Counted from the first letter of the stretch, positions 35,142-44,875 are shown. The stretch: 64,000 nt of DNA from PLOWO2-12-38-17 sp963709355 (GCA_963709355.1 CAVPVY010000005.1:558001-622000); one strand, 5' to 3'. The notes: generated from the letters alone by a model not told the origin. Program-made: numbers and translations.

Positions 35142-36584
35142 TTAAAGCTTCTGAAAAGTTAGTTTTAGAATCTTCTTCGTTTCGGGTGTAACCTTAACCT
35201 TGTTGTCAATGCACACGCCAATAACCCATATGGGTTGATCGTTCATTACAACAACTGGAATGGCATTGCGTTTCTGAGCAGGGATTTTGTTATCTATAAA
35301 TATGTCTTTTAGTTTTTTATGACCCTTTGTACCCAAAGGCGAGATTGCATCACCGTCTTTACGCCCTCTTACAGATATAGGCAAGGTAATTCTTTCAAGA
35401 TCAAGAATCTCTTCGTTCGTTGTCTTTATTCTTTTGTATTCATCCAATGATAAATTTTGTACGTCTGAAATTTCAGCTGTTAGTTGGTATGAAGGGGAAA
35501 TTGGTGTTATCCCAGGTATCTGAATGATGGTTTCAGGTATGGGTATAAAAGATTCCTGGTGAGGTGTTTTTCTGATATAAAGAAGCCCTTTTTCATGCCA
35601 CAAATGAAGTTTCCCTGGTAATTGGAATTGCCGTCCTCTACCCTTTCTTGATGTTTCTTCAATTATTTTCGTATAATGTGCGTAGCTGAATTCTTTTAGT
35701 GGTATTTGCATTTCCATTAAAATTTCGTAGAAAATAAAATATTGTATTATTTTGGACTGTTTTGATAGAAGATGCGAATTAATGATATATGAATCTTCAG
35801 CTTTTTTTATAATAACAGCTTCTAAGGTCTTTGTTGCTTCAGAAGATAGATATTTATTATTTATATTGAGGATTTGACTCAATTGTAAAAGTATATTTTT
35901 GAAATTTGGGTTGTACTGGTTTTCAATTAATGGAATTAGTTCATTTCTTATTTTATTTCTAAGGTATTTTGTTTCATAGTTAGATGTGTCTATTCTAAAA
36001 TCTGCTTGTTCGTTTTTCAGATATTCGATAATATCATTTCTCCAGGTATACAGAAGCGGGCGTATTAGTTGGGTTGATGATTCTCCGATAATCTGGCGTT
36101 TTATTGGGATTCCTTCTAATCCTGACAAACCTGTTCCCCTTATTATTCTATGTAAAATGGTTTCTGCGTTATCGTCTGCCGTATGACCTAATGCCACAAC
36201 AAAGGCATTGTAAGTTTTCGATGACTCAATAAAAAATTTGTATCTTTCACCGCGGGCAGCTTCTTCTATTGAACATTTAGCTTGTTTGGCGATTTTATAA
36301 ACATCCACATTTTTTAAAATAAATGGTAGGTGTAGTTCTTCTGATAGTTTCTGAATGAATAGTGCATCTTCTTCAGAGTCTTTTCCACGAAGTTGGTGAT
36401 TTAAATGGGCTACGATAAGGCGCAAGTGAAGCCTTCTATTTGTGTTAATGGCATAGAGGATTTTTAATAACGCAACTGAATCAGGTCCGCCAGATACACC
36501 AACTATTATCGTATCATTTGGGTTGATAAGATTATATTTATCAATAGTATGGAAGACATTGAAGGATAGTTTATTGTGTTGCAT
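35142..36584 (-). CDS. tilS: tRNA(Ile)-lysidine synthase TilS
   Basis: A 480-residue N-type ATP pyrophosphatase that attaches lysine to C34 of tRNA-Ile(CAU), an essential modification. The P-loop SGGPDS is at residues 31-36; LGHTADDNAETILHRIIRGTGLSGLEGI is the tRNA/ATP-binding block, and the C-terminal TilS domain includes VRGRKDGDAISPLGTKGHKKLKDIFID. Length equals the long form of the family. A near-perfect promoter lies 32 bases upstream. Confidence 0.95.
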   Translation of the reverse strand: MQHNKLSFNVFHTIDKYNLINPNDTIIVGVSGGPDSVALLKILYAINTNRRLHLRLIVAHLNHQLRGKDSEEDALFIQKLSEELHLPFILKNVDVYKIAKQAKCSIEEAARGERYKFFIESSKTYNAFVVALGHTADDNAETILHRIIRGTGLSGLEGIPIKRQIIGESSTQLIRPLLYTWRNDIIEYLKNEQADFRIDTSNYETKYLRNKIRNELIPLIENQYNPNFKNILLQLSQILNINNKYLSSEATKTLEAVIIKKAEDSYIINSHLLSKQSKIIQYFIFYEILMEMQIPLKEFSYAHYTKIIEETSRKGRGRQFQLPGKLHLWHEKGLLYIRKTPHQESFIPIPETIIQIPGITPISPSYQLTAEISDVQNLSLDEYKRIKTTNEEILDLERITLPISVRGRKDGDAISPLGTKGHKKLKDIFIDNKIPAQKRNAIPVVVMNDQPIWVIGVCIDNKVKVTPETKKILKLTFQKL

Positions 36585-36615
36585 GTTTTAAAACCGTTTT
36601 TATTTCAATATTTGA

Positions 36616-36644
36616 AATATATCTTGTTATTTTGAGTATGTCAA
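36616..36644 (-). promoter_or_regulatory. Vegetative promoter of tilS
   Basis: Minus strand: -35 TTGACA (36644-36639), 17-base spacer, -10 TATATT (36621-36616). Start about 36609, leaving a leader of about 25 bases. Confidence 0.72.
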
Positions 36645-36742
36645 GTTTAGAAATAGATTGACTTTGGTTTGCAGGTTCGTAAAATATCCCTTGCCTCATA
36701 ATATTGAGAAGCCCAGTTTTGAAGGATTTTCATGTAAATTAT

Positions 36743-37195
36743 ATGAAAAAGTCTACATCCGCATTCTTAGTTCTCATCCTTGTCGTGTTTGTTTTTAATG
36801 TCTTCGTTTGTTGCGCAGAATCAAGAAAGGGGCGGAAGCTAACAATTAATGTTGCTGGAATTGAGCTGGAGGTTGAATTGGCAATAACGCCTGAAGAACT
36901 AGCGACAGGTATGATGTATCGTGACAGATTAGATGATAATCAGGGTATGTTATTTGTCTTTTCTAAAGAAAGAATTCTTTCTTTCTGGATGAAGGATACC
37001 CGTGTGCCTCTGTCTATAGCATTTATTAAGGCGAATGGTAGAATTGTTCAAATTGAATCAATGAAACCATACAGCCTGGACTCTCACGTTTCAAAAGAAA
37101 TGGTCAAATATGCATTAGAAATGAAAGATGGTTGGTTTGCAAACCATAAGGTAAAAGAAGGGGATATCGTCAAAATACCGCCTATCATGAATTGA
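36743..37195 (+). CDS. DUF192 (UPF0127) secreted protein
   Basis: A 150-residue exported protein of the DUF192 family. Start at ATG 36743 gives MKKSTSAFLVLILVVF, a signal peptide ending near a possible lipobox VCCAES; an upstream TTG at 36704 would add 13 polar residues ahead of it and is less likely. Family blocks are present: ELATGMMYRDRLDDNQGMLFVF, SFWMKDT and PLSIAFI, and MKPYSLDSHVSK. DUF192 proteins are small beta-barrels without an established function. It is followed by the broken FGE-like gene on the same strand. Confidence 0.85.
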   Translation: MKKSTSAFLVLILVVFVFNVFVCCAESRKGRKLTINVAGIELEVELAITPEELATGMMYRDRLDDNQGMLFVFSKERILSFWMKDTRVPLSIAFIKANGRIVQIESMKPYSLDSHVSKEMVKYALEMKDGWFANHKVKEGDIVKIPPIMN

Positions 37196-37388
37196 AATAG
37201 ATATATACGGATGGGGAAAACTGAAAAGAAACACAATTGGGTGCGTGATTAATTCTTCAGACAATATAGAAATTTAACATAGTGTTGACCCATGTATTTT
37301 TGCTTTTCATTGTAAGTCGTCTTTTTTATCTTGGTTTTGACACAATATTTTAGGTGGTAGAAATTCATAAAATAGTCAGGAATTTGAT

Positions 37389-38028
37389 ATGCAGCGCATT
37401 ATTAGTGTTATTAATGAAGCAGATGGTTCGGAAATGGTACTCATACCAGGTGGAGATTTATAATAGGTGAAAAGAGAATCGTTATAAATGTGAACGCTTT
37501 TTATATTGATATGTTTCGAATAATCAATTCTCAATATAAAAAATTTATTGAGATTACAGGCATAAGGAAGCCTTTTTTTGGGATGATGAGCGCTTTAATA
37601 AACCATTGCAACTGGTTGTTGGTGTAAGCTGGAATGATACAGTTGCTTATGCTAAGTGGGCGGGCAAACGACTACCGAAAGAGATTGAGTGGGAAAAAGC
37701 AGCGCGTGGAGTTGACGGCCTGGAATATCCGTGAGGAAATACTCAGCCTGATAATACAAAGGCAGTCTATAACTTGGATCCAAATAAAGGAGCGCATGCG
37801 CCTATAGGTAACCGAAAGGAGGGTGCAAGTCCTTATGGTTGTTTTGATATGGCAGGAAACGTGTGGGAATGGTGTGAGGATTGGTATGAAGAAGGGAAAT
37901 TCAGGGTAGTCAGGGGTGGTTCATGGGTAAATCATAACTACATCCTCAGGAGTGCTTACAGAAGCTGCAGTTATCCAGAGGGTAGAGATAATAATGTTGG
38001 TTTCCGATGCGTTAAACAAAGTAAATAA
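37389..38028 (+). pseudogene. Formylglycine-generating-enzyme (SUMF1) family protein, disrupted
   Basis: Piecewise translation reconstructs an FGE-sulfatase domain: EMVLIPGGDF near the start, NAFYIDMF and NSQYKKFIEITG, then VVGVSWNDTVAYAKWAGKRLP, EWEKAARG, CFDMAGNVWEWCEDWYEE and FRVVRGGSW to the end FRCVKQSK. Lesions: loss of one T near 37462 (a taa tag follows), loss of one T in the run near 37576, and TGG to TGA at 37733-37735 (YP-stop-GN). The last 84 codons (from 37774) stay open but lack the N-terminal half of the fold. Family members modify sulfatases or synthesise ergothioneine-like compounds; several planctomycete copies are common, and this one is dead. Confidence 0.85.
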
Positions 38029-38466
38029 TTATCTTTTTTTGATACCTAGCGATTCTAGTGTAAGTAAAATATCGTATTTCCCAATAAATTTGAATTCCTC
38101 ATCGAAAACCTTCTTCATGTCATAGTTATTTTTAAAATCATCTAAAGAATCTTTATCAGTTTTTCCCATCAGACCCCTTTCCACTAAATTAAACACTATA
38201 TTCCCAAAATCTATGTCCTGATTTATACCCCATTGCTCGAACACTGTTAGTGTCATAAAACCGAACTGCTTTATTGCATACTGCTTGATCCCTTCCATAA
38301 GCTGTTTCCCGGTTACATGGCGGTCAACATCTGTCGTTTTATGTTGGTTTTTACCAAGCATATTTGTTGTATAGTCGAGTGCTTCGAATATAAATTGATA
38401 TGCTTGCGGTGAGTAACGTGCATCTTTTTTAATAATTTCTTTAATCTTATTCCGTGAATTTAACAT
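38029..38466 (-). CDS. Planctomycete/Verrucomicrobia conserved protein (Minf_1886 / TIGR04138 family)
   Basis: A 145-residue cytosolic protein. ARYSPQAYQFIFEALDYT, the RHVTGKQLMEGIKQYA block, FGFMTLTVFEQWGI and IDFGNIVFNLVERGLMGKT match the family described only from Planctomycetes, Verrucomicrobia and relatives, so it is the best lineage marker in the window. Function unknown. It converges on the FGE-like pseudogene with its stop directly adjacent, and has a clear promoterless-looking 150-base gap upstream toward metG. Confidence 0.85.
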   Translation of the reverse strand: MLNSRNKIKEIIKKDARYSPQAYQFIFEALDYTTNMLGKNQHKTTDVDRHVTGKQLMEGIKQYAIKQFGFMTLTVFEQWGINQDIDFGNIVFNLVERGLMGKTDKDSLDDFKNNYDMKKVFDEEFKFIGKYDILLTLESLGIKKR

Positions 38467-38618
38467 AACGTTTCTCCATATGTTAATTATTAAAATTTCC
38501 GATATAATAAATTTATTATTTATATCTAATCAATTACAGGTATGACGTTGACATTTAAACATGGTGCCTTTTTATACAAATCCTGTATTTAATTTTTCTA
38601 ACGGTCGCATATATTTGT

Positions 38619-40151
38619 TCACTGTATTGTTACAATATGCTCAATTCTGGGAAACAGTGGTTTATCCTTTTTAACCTCAGTGCCTTTTTTAATACTTTCT
38701 CTGATATCAAAACATATATGTTGGTCATCTTCTTTTATACCAATTTGGCGTTGAATTTCAGCCGCAGTTTTTGGCATAAAAGGATAAAGAAATATAGAGA
38801 TATTTCTTATCGCCTTAATTAAAGTAAGAATAACTTTAGCAAGGTGTGGTTTGGAATCTGAAGATTTTGCAAGCGCCCACGGTTTACTATCTTCTATGAA
38901 TTTATTAATATAGTTTATAAATTCCCAGATTATTTCCAATGCCTTGCTAAATTGCAACTCATCCATTTCGTTAACTATTCTGTTGTTAGTTTCCTGCGAG
39001 AGTTTTTCTACATCTTCCTCAGGCGCACTGTCCACAGGAACAATTCCATTGAAATATTTTTCAACCATCGTTAGAGTTCGTTGCAATAGATTGCCAAGGT
39101 CGTTGCCAAGATCGGAATTTATTCTTTGTATAAGGGCGTTATAAGAAAAATTTCCATCGAGACCAAATGGTACTTCTCTGAGTAAAAAATATCTGTAGGC
39201 GTCACTGCCATACGATTGGATGATAGTTGATGGGTCTATTGCATTTCCCAGCGATTTTGATATTTTTTGACCTTCAATTGTCCACCAGCCATGTGCAAAA
39301 ATCTTAAATGGCAGGTCTATTTTCAGGGACATCAGTATTGCAGGCCATATAACACCATGAAACCACAGGATTTCTTTGCCAATGATGTGAACATTCGCAG
39401 GCCAGTATTTTTTAAATCTTCCCATGTCGTCATCGTAACCTAAGGCTGTGATATAGTTCATGAGTGCATCAATCCAAACGTATATAGTCTGACCAGGGTC
39501 AGTAGGAACCTGAATTCCCCATTCTACTGCTGAACGGCTAATGCTTATGTCATCAACTTTGGATTTTATCCTATGTAGTAACTCATTTTTTCTCGATTCT
39601 GGTTGTATGAAATTTGGATGTTTTTCATAAAATGCAAGAAGGTCTTTTTGGTATTTGGATAATCTGAAAAAATAATTCTTTTCCTTTACTTTTTCAGCAT
39701 TTCGCTTACATTCCGGGCATTTATTGTCTTCAAGTTGTGATTCTATCCAGAAGCTTTCGCATGGGATACAATACCAACCTTCGTATTCGCCGAGATATAT
39801 GTCTCCGTTTTCAAAGATTCGCTGAAATATTTTTTTTACTCGAAGACAATGGAGTTCATCTGTCGTACGAATGAAGCCATCGTTGGAAATGTCAAGTTTA
39901 TTCCATAATTCTTTAAATTTATTTACTACATTGTTGGCATATTCAATAGGTGTTTTGTTACATGCCTGTGCTGCCTTTTGAATCTTTTGTCCATGTTCGT
40001 CAGTGCCTGTTAAGAAAAAAACATCAAACCCCTTTGTTCTTTTATAGCGAGCCATTACATCCGCAGCAATGGTGGTGTAAGAATGTCCTATATGGGGGAC
40101 ATCATTAACGTAGTATATGGGAGTGGTTAAGTAAAAGGAGTGTTTATTCAA
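38619..40151 (-). CDS. metG: Methionyl-tRNA synthetase
   Basis: Class I synthetase charging tRNA-Met. FYLTTPIYYVNDVPHIGHSYTT gives the HIGH signature, then KISKS in QKISKSLGN. One zinc knuckle is visible (CIPCESFW and CPEC, about residues 130-150). There is no C-terminal dimerisation domain, so this is the short form. I place the start at TTG 40151 (510 residues) because ggaagg lies nine bases before it and it overlaps the upstream stop by eight bases; an ATG at 40184 would enlarge the overlap to 41 bases. It forms an operon with the PSP1 gene, an arrangement shared with Firmicutes (yaaT-metS). Confidence 0.95.
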   Translation of the reverse strand: MNKHSFYLTTPIYYVNDVPHIGHSYTTIAADVMARYKRTKGFDVFFLTGTDEHGQKIQKAAQACNKTPIEYANNVVNKFKELWNKLDISNDGFIRTTDELHCLRVKKIFQRIFENGDIYLGEYEGWYCIPCESFWIESQLEDNKCPECKRNAEKVKEKNYFFRLSKYQKDLLAFYEKHPNFIQPESRKNELLHRIKSKVDDISISRSAVEWGIQVPTDPGQTIYVWIDALMNYITALGYDDDMGRFKKYWPANVHIIGKEILWFHGVIWPAILMSLKIDLPFKIFAHGWWTIEGQKISKSLGNAIDPSTIIQSYGSDAYRYFLLREVPFGLDGNFSYNALIQRINSDLGNDLGNLLQRTLTMVEKYFNGIVPVDSAPEEDVEKLSQETNNRIVNEMDELQFSKALEIIWEFINYINKFIEDSKPWALAKSSDSKPHLAKVILTLIKAIRNISIFLYPFMPKTAAEIQRQIGIKEDDQHICFDIRESIKKGTEVKKDKPLFPRIEHIVTIQ

Positions 40152-41016
40152 GTTTGCAATCCTTCCCTTCACAGTCCCTATCACATTCGGTTTCTTTTTG
40201 TTGTAAAGGCTCTCTTACTGTGTCTAGTATATTGCAGAGTGGTACATTCAAAACATTTCCATTTTCCAGTTCAATTGTAACTTGCTGTTGTAGTATATCA
40301 TAGTTTACAACCTCTCCTGTACCAATTGCTGTTTTGACAACGGAACCCTTTTTTGGTAAATTGAATTTTAATTCTTCATAGATTCTATCTTCGTATCGCA
40401 AACAACACATGAGGCGACCACACCTTCCCGATATTTTTGAGGGGTCTAGTGTGGCTTTCTGGTTTTTTGCCATTTTCATAGTCACAGGTTCAAGATTTTT
40501 TAAGAAAGACCTGCAGCACAATTCTCTTCCACAGTGTTCGTAATCAGCCAGTAGCCTAGCTTCATCTCTGACACCGATTTGTTTCATTTCTATCCTTGCC
40601 TGATATTCTTTAGCAAGGTCTTTTACAAGTTCTCTAAAGTCAACACGTCCGTTGGCAAGAAAGTAAAATATGATCTTTTTTGTTCCAAATAAATGTTCTA
40701 CACTTGCAAGTTTCATCATAAGTTTGTGTTCTTTTATTTTTTTTTGGCAGAATTTAAATTCAACAGGGATTAACTCGTTGTCTATTTTTTTCTGTTTCTC
40801 TTTGTCATCGGTAGTTGCTTTACGTATAATTTCTCCGAGATTTTCCACAGGTTCATCATCCTGGATTTCTTTGACTTTTGCAATGATTTCGCCGAATTCT
40901 ATACCACGGTTAGAACGTATTATAACATGGTCGCCGCTTCTAATGGAATTGAATGTCGCTATAAAATCTGAGGTATTTCTTAAGACACCGTATCGGACAG
41001 TTAAAATTTGTCGCAT
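40144..41016 (-). CDS. PSP1-domain protein (YaaT-like)
   Basis: A 290-residue protein with the PSP1 C-terminal domain and cysteine clusters CGRELCCRSFL and SGRCGRLMCCLRYE. GDHVIIRSNRGIEFGEII is the typical N-terminal strand set. In Bacillus YaaT is part of the RicAFT (YlbF-YmcA-YaaT) complex carrying Fe-S clusters and modulating RNase Y; whether that applies in this lineage is unknown. Stop overlaps the metG start. A promoter lies at 41079-41107 upstream. Confidence 0.9.
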   Translation of the reverse strand: MRQILTVRYGVLRNTSDFIATFNSIRSGDHVIIRSNRGIEFGEIIAKVKEIQDDEPVENLGEIIRKATTDDKEKQKKIDNELIPVEFKFCQKKIKEHKLMMKLASVEHLFGTKKIIFYFLANGRVDFRELVKDLAKEYQARIEMKQIGVRDEARLLADYEHCGRELCCRSFLKNLEPVTMKMAKNQKATLDPSKISGRCGRLMCCLRYEDRIYEELKFNLPKKGSVVKTAIGTGEVVNYDILQQQVTIELENGNVLNVPLCNILDTVREPLQQKETECDRDCEGKDCKLE

Positions 41017-41078
41017 GGAGGTTTATTAAATGAGAGATAATAAATGTAGCTAAAATTTTGCAATGTTAATTCTTAAGG

Positions 41079-41107
41079 ATATTATCAATTATATTATCTA
41101 TTGTCAA
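41079..41107 (-). promoter_or_regulatory. Vegetative promoter of the PSP1-metG operon
   Basis: Minus strand: -35 TTGACA (41107-41102), 17-base spacer, -10 TAATAT (41084-41079), a weaker -10 match. Start near 41072, about 55 bases before the PSP1 ATG. Confidence 0.5.
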
Positions 41108-41231
41108 GCTTAACGTTGATGTGTGTAATATCTTATAAGAATTAAACTTGCATTACTAATATAACTTATTATATTATAAATATAGTGGATTAGCATATTA
41201 CCTATAATTAATAATTTTTCTTGGTTTTGAA

Positions 41232-41795
41232 ATGGGGTTAAGTTGTATTATGTCACTTCCAGTGAAGACAATATTGATTTCGGTAATTGTGAGCATGTTT
41301 CTTTTTATGACTGACAAGAAACTAATTGCTCAGGATTCGGCCAGTAAATTAAATATGTTGGAAATTGTTATATCAAACCTGATTACAAGGGTGGAGGTTT
41401 TAGAAAAACGTGTTAGCGAATTAGAAAAAGGAAAAGGTGTTTCTTCCGGAATTTTAAAACAACAAAAAAAGGAAATTGCTGATAAAGAACCTGCGAAATT
41501 TTTAACAATGAGCGGATTTGAGGATATTGGCAAGGGATTTTCTACTAAAAACGTACGTTTTAATCAGTTTGGCAATAATGTACTTTTTACTGGAGAAATG
41601 GCTAATAAATCAGATAAGAACTATCGTTTTGCAAAGTTTAAATTAGAGATATATGACGATAAAGATTTACTTATAAAAGAAGAAGAGTTTACGATTCCAG
41701 ATATACCTAAAGAGACTATAAGAAATTTTGAGGCGATGCTATTAGGAATTGAAATAAATCTTATTCAAAGGTATGTAATTAAAGGAGTGGATTGA
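41232..41795 (+). CDS. Membrane-anchored/secreted coiled-coil protein with FxLYD-like domain
   Basis: A 187-residue protein. N-terminal hydrophobic stretch (residues 11-28, ILISVIVSMFLFM), then a short coiled coil (IVISNLITRVEVLEKRVSELEKGK, with a leucine/valine heptad), and a C-terminal immunoglobulin-like FxLYD-type domain, visible in VLFTGEMANKSDKNYRFAKFKLEIYDDKDLLI. The mature part probably sits in the periplasm. A second ATG at 41250 would also serve as a start. No function is assigned. It is alone; 641 bases without a gene follow. Confidence 0.65.
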   Translation: MGLSCIMSLPVKTILISVIVSMFLFMTDKKLIAQDSASKLNMLEIVISNLITRVEVLEKRVSELEKGKGVSSGILKQQKKEIADKEPAKFLTMSGFEDIGKGFSTKNVRFNQFGNNVLFTGEMANKSDKNYRFAKFKLEIYDDKDLLIKEEEFTIPDIPKETIRNFEAMLLGIEINLIQRYVIKGVD

Positions 41796-42436
41796 AGCGG
41801 GGAAAGGTAAAGTTTATTATACGTTCTGTCTGTATTCCCTCCAAAAGAGGTGGTCGTATGATTGGAAAGTACTGAAAATTTAAATTTAATTAAATATACT
41901 TTAAGTTAATAGTTAGAAGATTTGAAAATTTATTTGGGTTTTTTTGTTGTTATCGATGGTGTACGCTTTGAATAATATAAGTAATTGTTTGTATATAATT
42001 GTGACAATATTCAGTGTTACAATATGTAACACGCAATAAGCCTTATTACTATGCGTTAACTGTAGCAATTATAAATAAGTTTTTAAGAAATGTAACAATT
42101 TGTTGCATATTAATAAAAAGCTGTTTTATAGCATTCATTCCTCTATCAGAAGGTCACATCTCCCAATCTTAGCAAATCTTATAACATTTTATTGAATATA
42201 AAACTCTTCATAATGTAAATTGGTATAGTACCTGCTTGTTTTAATACAACACATAATGTATTCTTGATTGTTGGATTAAGTATATAAGTTTGTTTGGTAA
42301 AACAACATTAATTTATAAGGGTCTCTATTGCGGAACTTTTCATCTCTATTCTTTGAGCTCCGCATGTTTTGGAATGTCAGGGATTGCTACATTCTCGGGA
42401 TATTTCTGACAAATCTAAGTATTTTAGGATTAGAAT
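41796..42436. other. Intergenic region upstream of the sigma factor
   Basis: 641 AT-rich bases with no protein-like frame. It contains a cluster of inverted repeats at 42014-42107 (listed separately) and a 5' leader of about 330 bases before the sigma factor gene. No consensus vegetative promoter was convincing. Confidence 0.5.
42014..42032. promoter_or_regulatory. Candidate operator palindrome gtgttaca-ata-tgtaacac
   Basis: A perfect 19-base palindrome with 8-base arms. Related half-sites follow: tgtaaca/tgttgca at 42091-42107 (6 of 7 paired), and a neighbouring aataag-c-cttatt at 42035-42047. ttgtgac lies 10-15 bases upstream. Repeated TGTTACA/TGTAACA half-sites look like a regulator binding site. 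The regulated gene is not certain: the sigma factor start is 400 bases away. Confidence 0.4.
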
Positions 42437-43255
42437 ATGGAATTTGCATTACAAATTTATCTTAAAGATATAAAGAAGAATTCATTCCTCACGACAGACG
42501 AGGAACGAAAGTTATTCAAAAAGGTTAACAAAGGGGATTCGAGGGCAAAGGAATCTATTGTAAAGTCTTATCTTCCGCTTGTGGTGAAGATTGCAGGCCG
42601 TTTTGCTCATTATGGAACGCCCATTGTTGATTTAATAAGCGAAGGTAATATTGGACTTATGCGGGCTGTAGAAAAGTTTGACTGTAAAATCAGTCATCAA
42701 TTTGGTAAATATGCTTCGTGGTGGATTAAGTGGTCTATTATAAGAGCACTAATCAATAGTTCAAAAACCATACAAATTCCTGTATATATGGCAGAAAGGG
42801 TTTCGAGGTGGAAGAAGGTTTCCTCAAGACTCGTGAATCATTTGCAAAGACTTCCTGATAGAAGCGAGATTGCACAAGAACTAAAAGTTGATGATAAACG
42901 GGCTCGCTGGATAGAAGGTGCTATAAAAAATACGTATTCTATAAATGATGTCTACCTTAATCATGAGAATGATTCAAGGGAATTGAGCGAGAATATACCA
43001 GATAATAGTGTAAAGATGCCCGAGGATGAATGTGTCGAGTCTTACGATAAGAAAGAATTAAAAAGACTGCTGGAAATAATTGACCAACGAGAGGCTTCTA
43101 TATTAAAGATGCGGTATGGTTTTGATAATTATGAACCCATGACATTGCGTGAAGTTAGTAAGAAACTCAGCATCAGTCGAGAGTGGGTCAGAAAGATTGA
43201 AAGAAAAGCCATAACTAGGTTAAACAGGCTTATGACTCATAAAAAAGCTGTTTAA
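42437..43255 (+). CDS. RNA polymerase sigma-70 family factor (RpoD/RpoS-like, group 2)
   Basis: A 272-residue sigma factor with regions 1.2 to 4 but no 1.1. ALQIYLKDIKKNSFLT is region 1.2; KESIVKSYLPLVVKIAGRF and LISEGNIGLMRAVEKFDC are 2.1-2.2; FGKYASWWIKWSIIRAL is 2.3-2.4; region 4.2 is TLREVSKKLSISREWVRKIE. Shortness and lack of region 1.1 argue for an alternative (group 2) factor rather than the housekeeping one. Region 2.4 differs slightly from E. coli RpoD (KYASWWIKWSI versus TYATWWIRQAI). The stop overlaps the convergent barrel gene by four bases. Confidence 0.92.
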   Translation: MEFALQIYLKDIKKNSFLTTDEERKLFKKVNKGDSRAKESIVKSYLPLVVKIAGRFAHYGTPIVDLISEGNIGLMRAVEKFDCKISHQFGKYASWWIKWSIIRALINSSKTIQIPVYMAERVSRWKKVSSRLVNHLQRLPDRSEIAQELKVDDKRARWIEGAIKNTYSINDVYLNHENDSRELSENIPDNSVKMPEDECVESYDKKELKRLLEIIDQREASILKMRYGFDNYEPMTLREVSKKLSISREWVRKIERKAITRLNRLMTHKKAV

Positions 43256-44481
43256 AAATTCAATTCATATCCTATTGTTGGTACCCAATTTGCCCTTAAA
43301 CCATCCTCATTTACAGGTATCTGTACATTGGCGAACACAAGCATTCCCATGCGTGGACTCCATTTAAACCCTGTGGAATAATCAATAATGTCGTTTCCTG
43401 TCTCTGATTTTTCCATTTTATGACTGCCTACAATATCAAGCGCAACTGAGAAGTGGTTATTACCCTTGCCAAATCCGTAGTCCGTACCAGCAATGTATAC
43501 GATTCTATCCAATCCTTCACTGCCGCTGTTGAATTCGTATCCAATATTTGTATGTGGAGTAAGACGACCAATGTTTTTTGAAATTATGAAAAAGGGTTTT
43601 ATACTGGTCCGGCCTGTTCCCAGTAGATCATCGTCATCACCAGTTTGCAGTTTTATATCAATTGCAGGAGAGAAATCTATCCACGTGGATTTAAATAAAC
43701 TATATTTGTTTCTAAGTAATATATCACCTATACCTGTAGATGCGCCAGAAACGGAATCTCTTATTGTGCCTCCGGAGTCAATACTGTAGCCAAGCGTGCT
43801 GCCTTCTTCGCTTTTTTCTGTAGTACGATTCAAAATCGTTGCAGTACTGTCTACATCAAGTTGTACTTGCATGATAGGTATAAGGATGGAAAAGTCCCAA
43901 TTATCTGTTATTCCATAGATACCGTAAAAGGAAAACAAATTAGTTTTTATGTTTACGTCAAAATCCATTTTCAACAAGTTGACATCTTTTTGTTTCTCGT
44001 CTAATAATACTATAGATTCCATGTTATCGAGGTCTTCGCCCTGTATAGAGGAATAATTAATATATGTGTATGAAAAACCAAAGTTAATTTTTCCTCTTCC
44101 AAGTGTAGTTGCGCGTTCAGCGAAAATGGGGCCGAGGCTGTCTGTAGTCCTTGTAAATACCTCTAGTTCGCTATCATATTGGAAAGTAAATCCACCCCCT
44201 GTTGAGCTAACCGGGAACGATCCCTTTTCAGAGTTTAATTCTGAATTTAAATTTTGAATTTCTAAAGATGAATCTAACGGTATGAAGACAGTTTTTACAA
44301 CGTCTATGCCGCCAGTAGGTCTTTCCTTTTCAAACGTCCTTGTTACAGGGACGCCATTTCCACCATATAATGTAGTTATGATGTCAGATAAACCTGTAGC
44401 GAAACTATTATATTTTGTGATGTGAATTGTTAATAAAATAACTGCGATGATAATTGAATATTTTGCTATTGAACCTTTCAT
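43252..44481 (-). CDS. Outer-membrane beta-barrel protein (transporter/phenol-degradation MetA-like)
   Basis: A 409-residue exported protein. Signal peptide about residues 1-28 (IIIAVILLTIHITKY). The mature chain alternates polar and aromatic residues (INFGFSYTYINYSS, WDFSILIPIMQVQLDV, LLRNKYSLFKSTWIDFSPAIDIKLQTGDD) and ends in YELNF, the aromatic-terminated signature read by the BAM machinery. The pattern fits 'putative MetA-pathway of phenol degradation' barrels, a name without proven function. It is alone on the minus strand; the 462-base gap upstream is shared with argG. Confidence 0.75.
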   Translation of the reverse strand: MKGSIAKYSIIIAVILLTIHITKYNSFATGLSDIITTLYGGNGVPVTRTFEKERPTGGIDVVKTVFIPLDSSLEIQNLNSELNSEKGSFPVSSTGGGFTFQYDSELEVFTRTTDSLGPIFAERATTLGRGKINFGFSYTYINYSSIQGEDLDNMESIVLLDEKQKDVNLLKMDFDVNIKTNLFSFYGIYGITDNWDFSILIPIMQVQLDVDSTATILNRTTEKSEEGSTLGYSIDSGGTIRDSVSGASTGIGDILLRNKYSLFKSTWIDFSPAIDIKLQTGDDDDLLGTGRTSIKPFFIISKNIGRLTPHTNIGYEFNSGSEGLDRIVYIAGTDYGFGKGNNHFSVALDIVGSHKMEKSETGNDIIDYSTGFKWSPRMGMLVFANVQIPVNEDGLRANWVPTIGYELNF

Positions 44482-44847
44482 GTCTTCTTAGAACTGAGTT
44501 TATTTTAGTACAGCAAGGGTTTACTAATTTAAGAAGAATTGATTTAAAACAGAATTCTTCTGTTATTTTCTATATATATTCTTCTAAGATTAGAAAATAA
44601 GCATAGTTGAAGGAATTTGAACGAAAGATTGATTGAGTTAAGTTGGATTAAGAATACCAATAAGTGAAAGTATAAAGCAAGAGTTTTCTTGTTTTAAAAC
44701 AATCAAGGTGTATATCAAATATTAGTATTTGGAAATAATATAATAAATAAGATAAAAATCAGGTCATTTTTATAGAGTCGGTTACAAATTATGATTCTTA
44801 TTGGGCGCCATCAACAGTGACAAATACCATTTCAAAATGAAAATCAT

Positions 44848-44875
44848 TTGATTAATACCGCATGTCTGATATAAT
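44848..44875 (+). promoter_or_regulatory. Vegetative promoter of argG
   Basis: -35 TTGATT (44848-44853), 16-base spacer, perfect -10 TATAAT (44870-44875). Start near 44882, giving a 62-base leader. The rest of the 44482-44943 gap is AT-rich and shows no gene. Confidence 0.65.
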
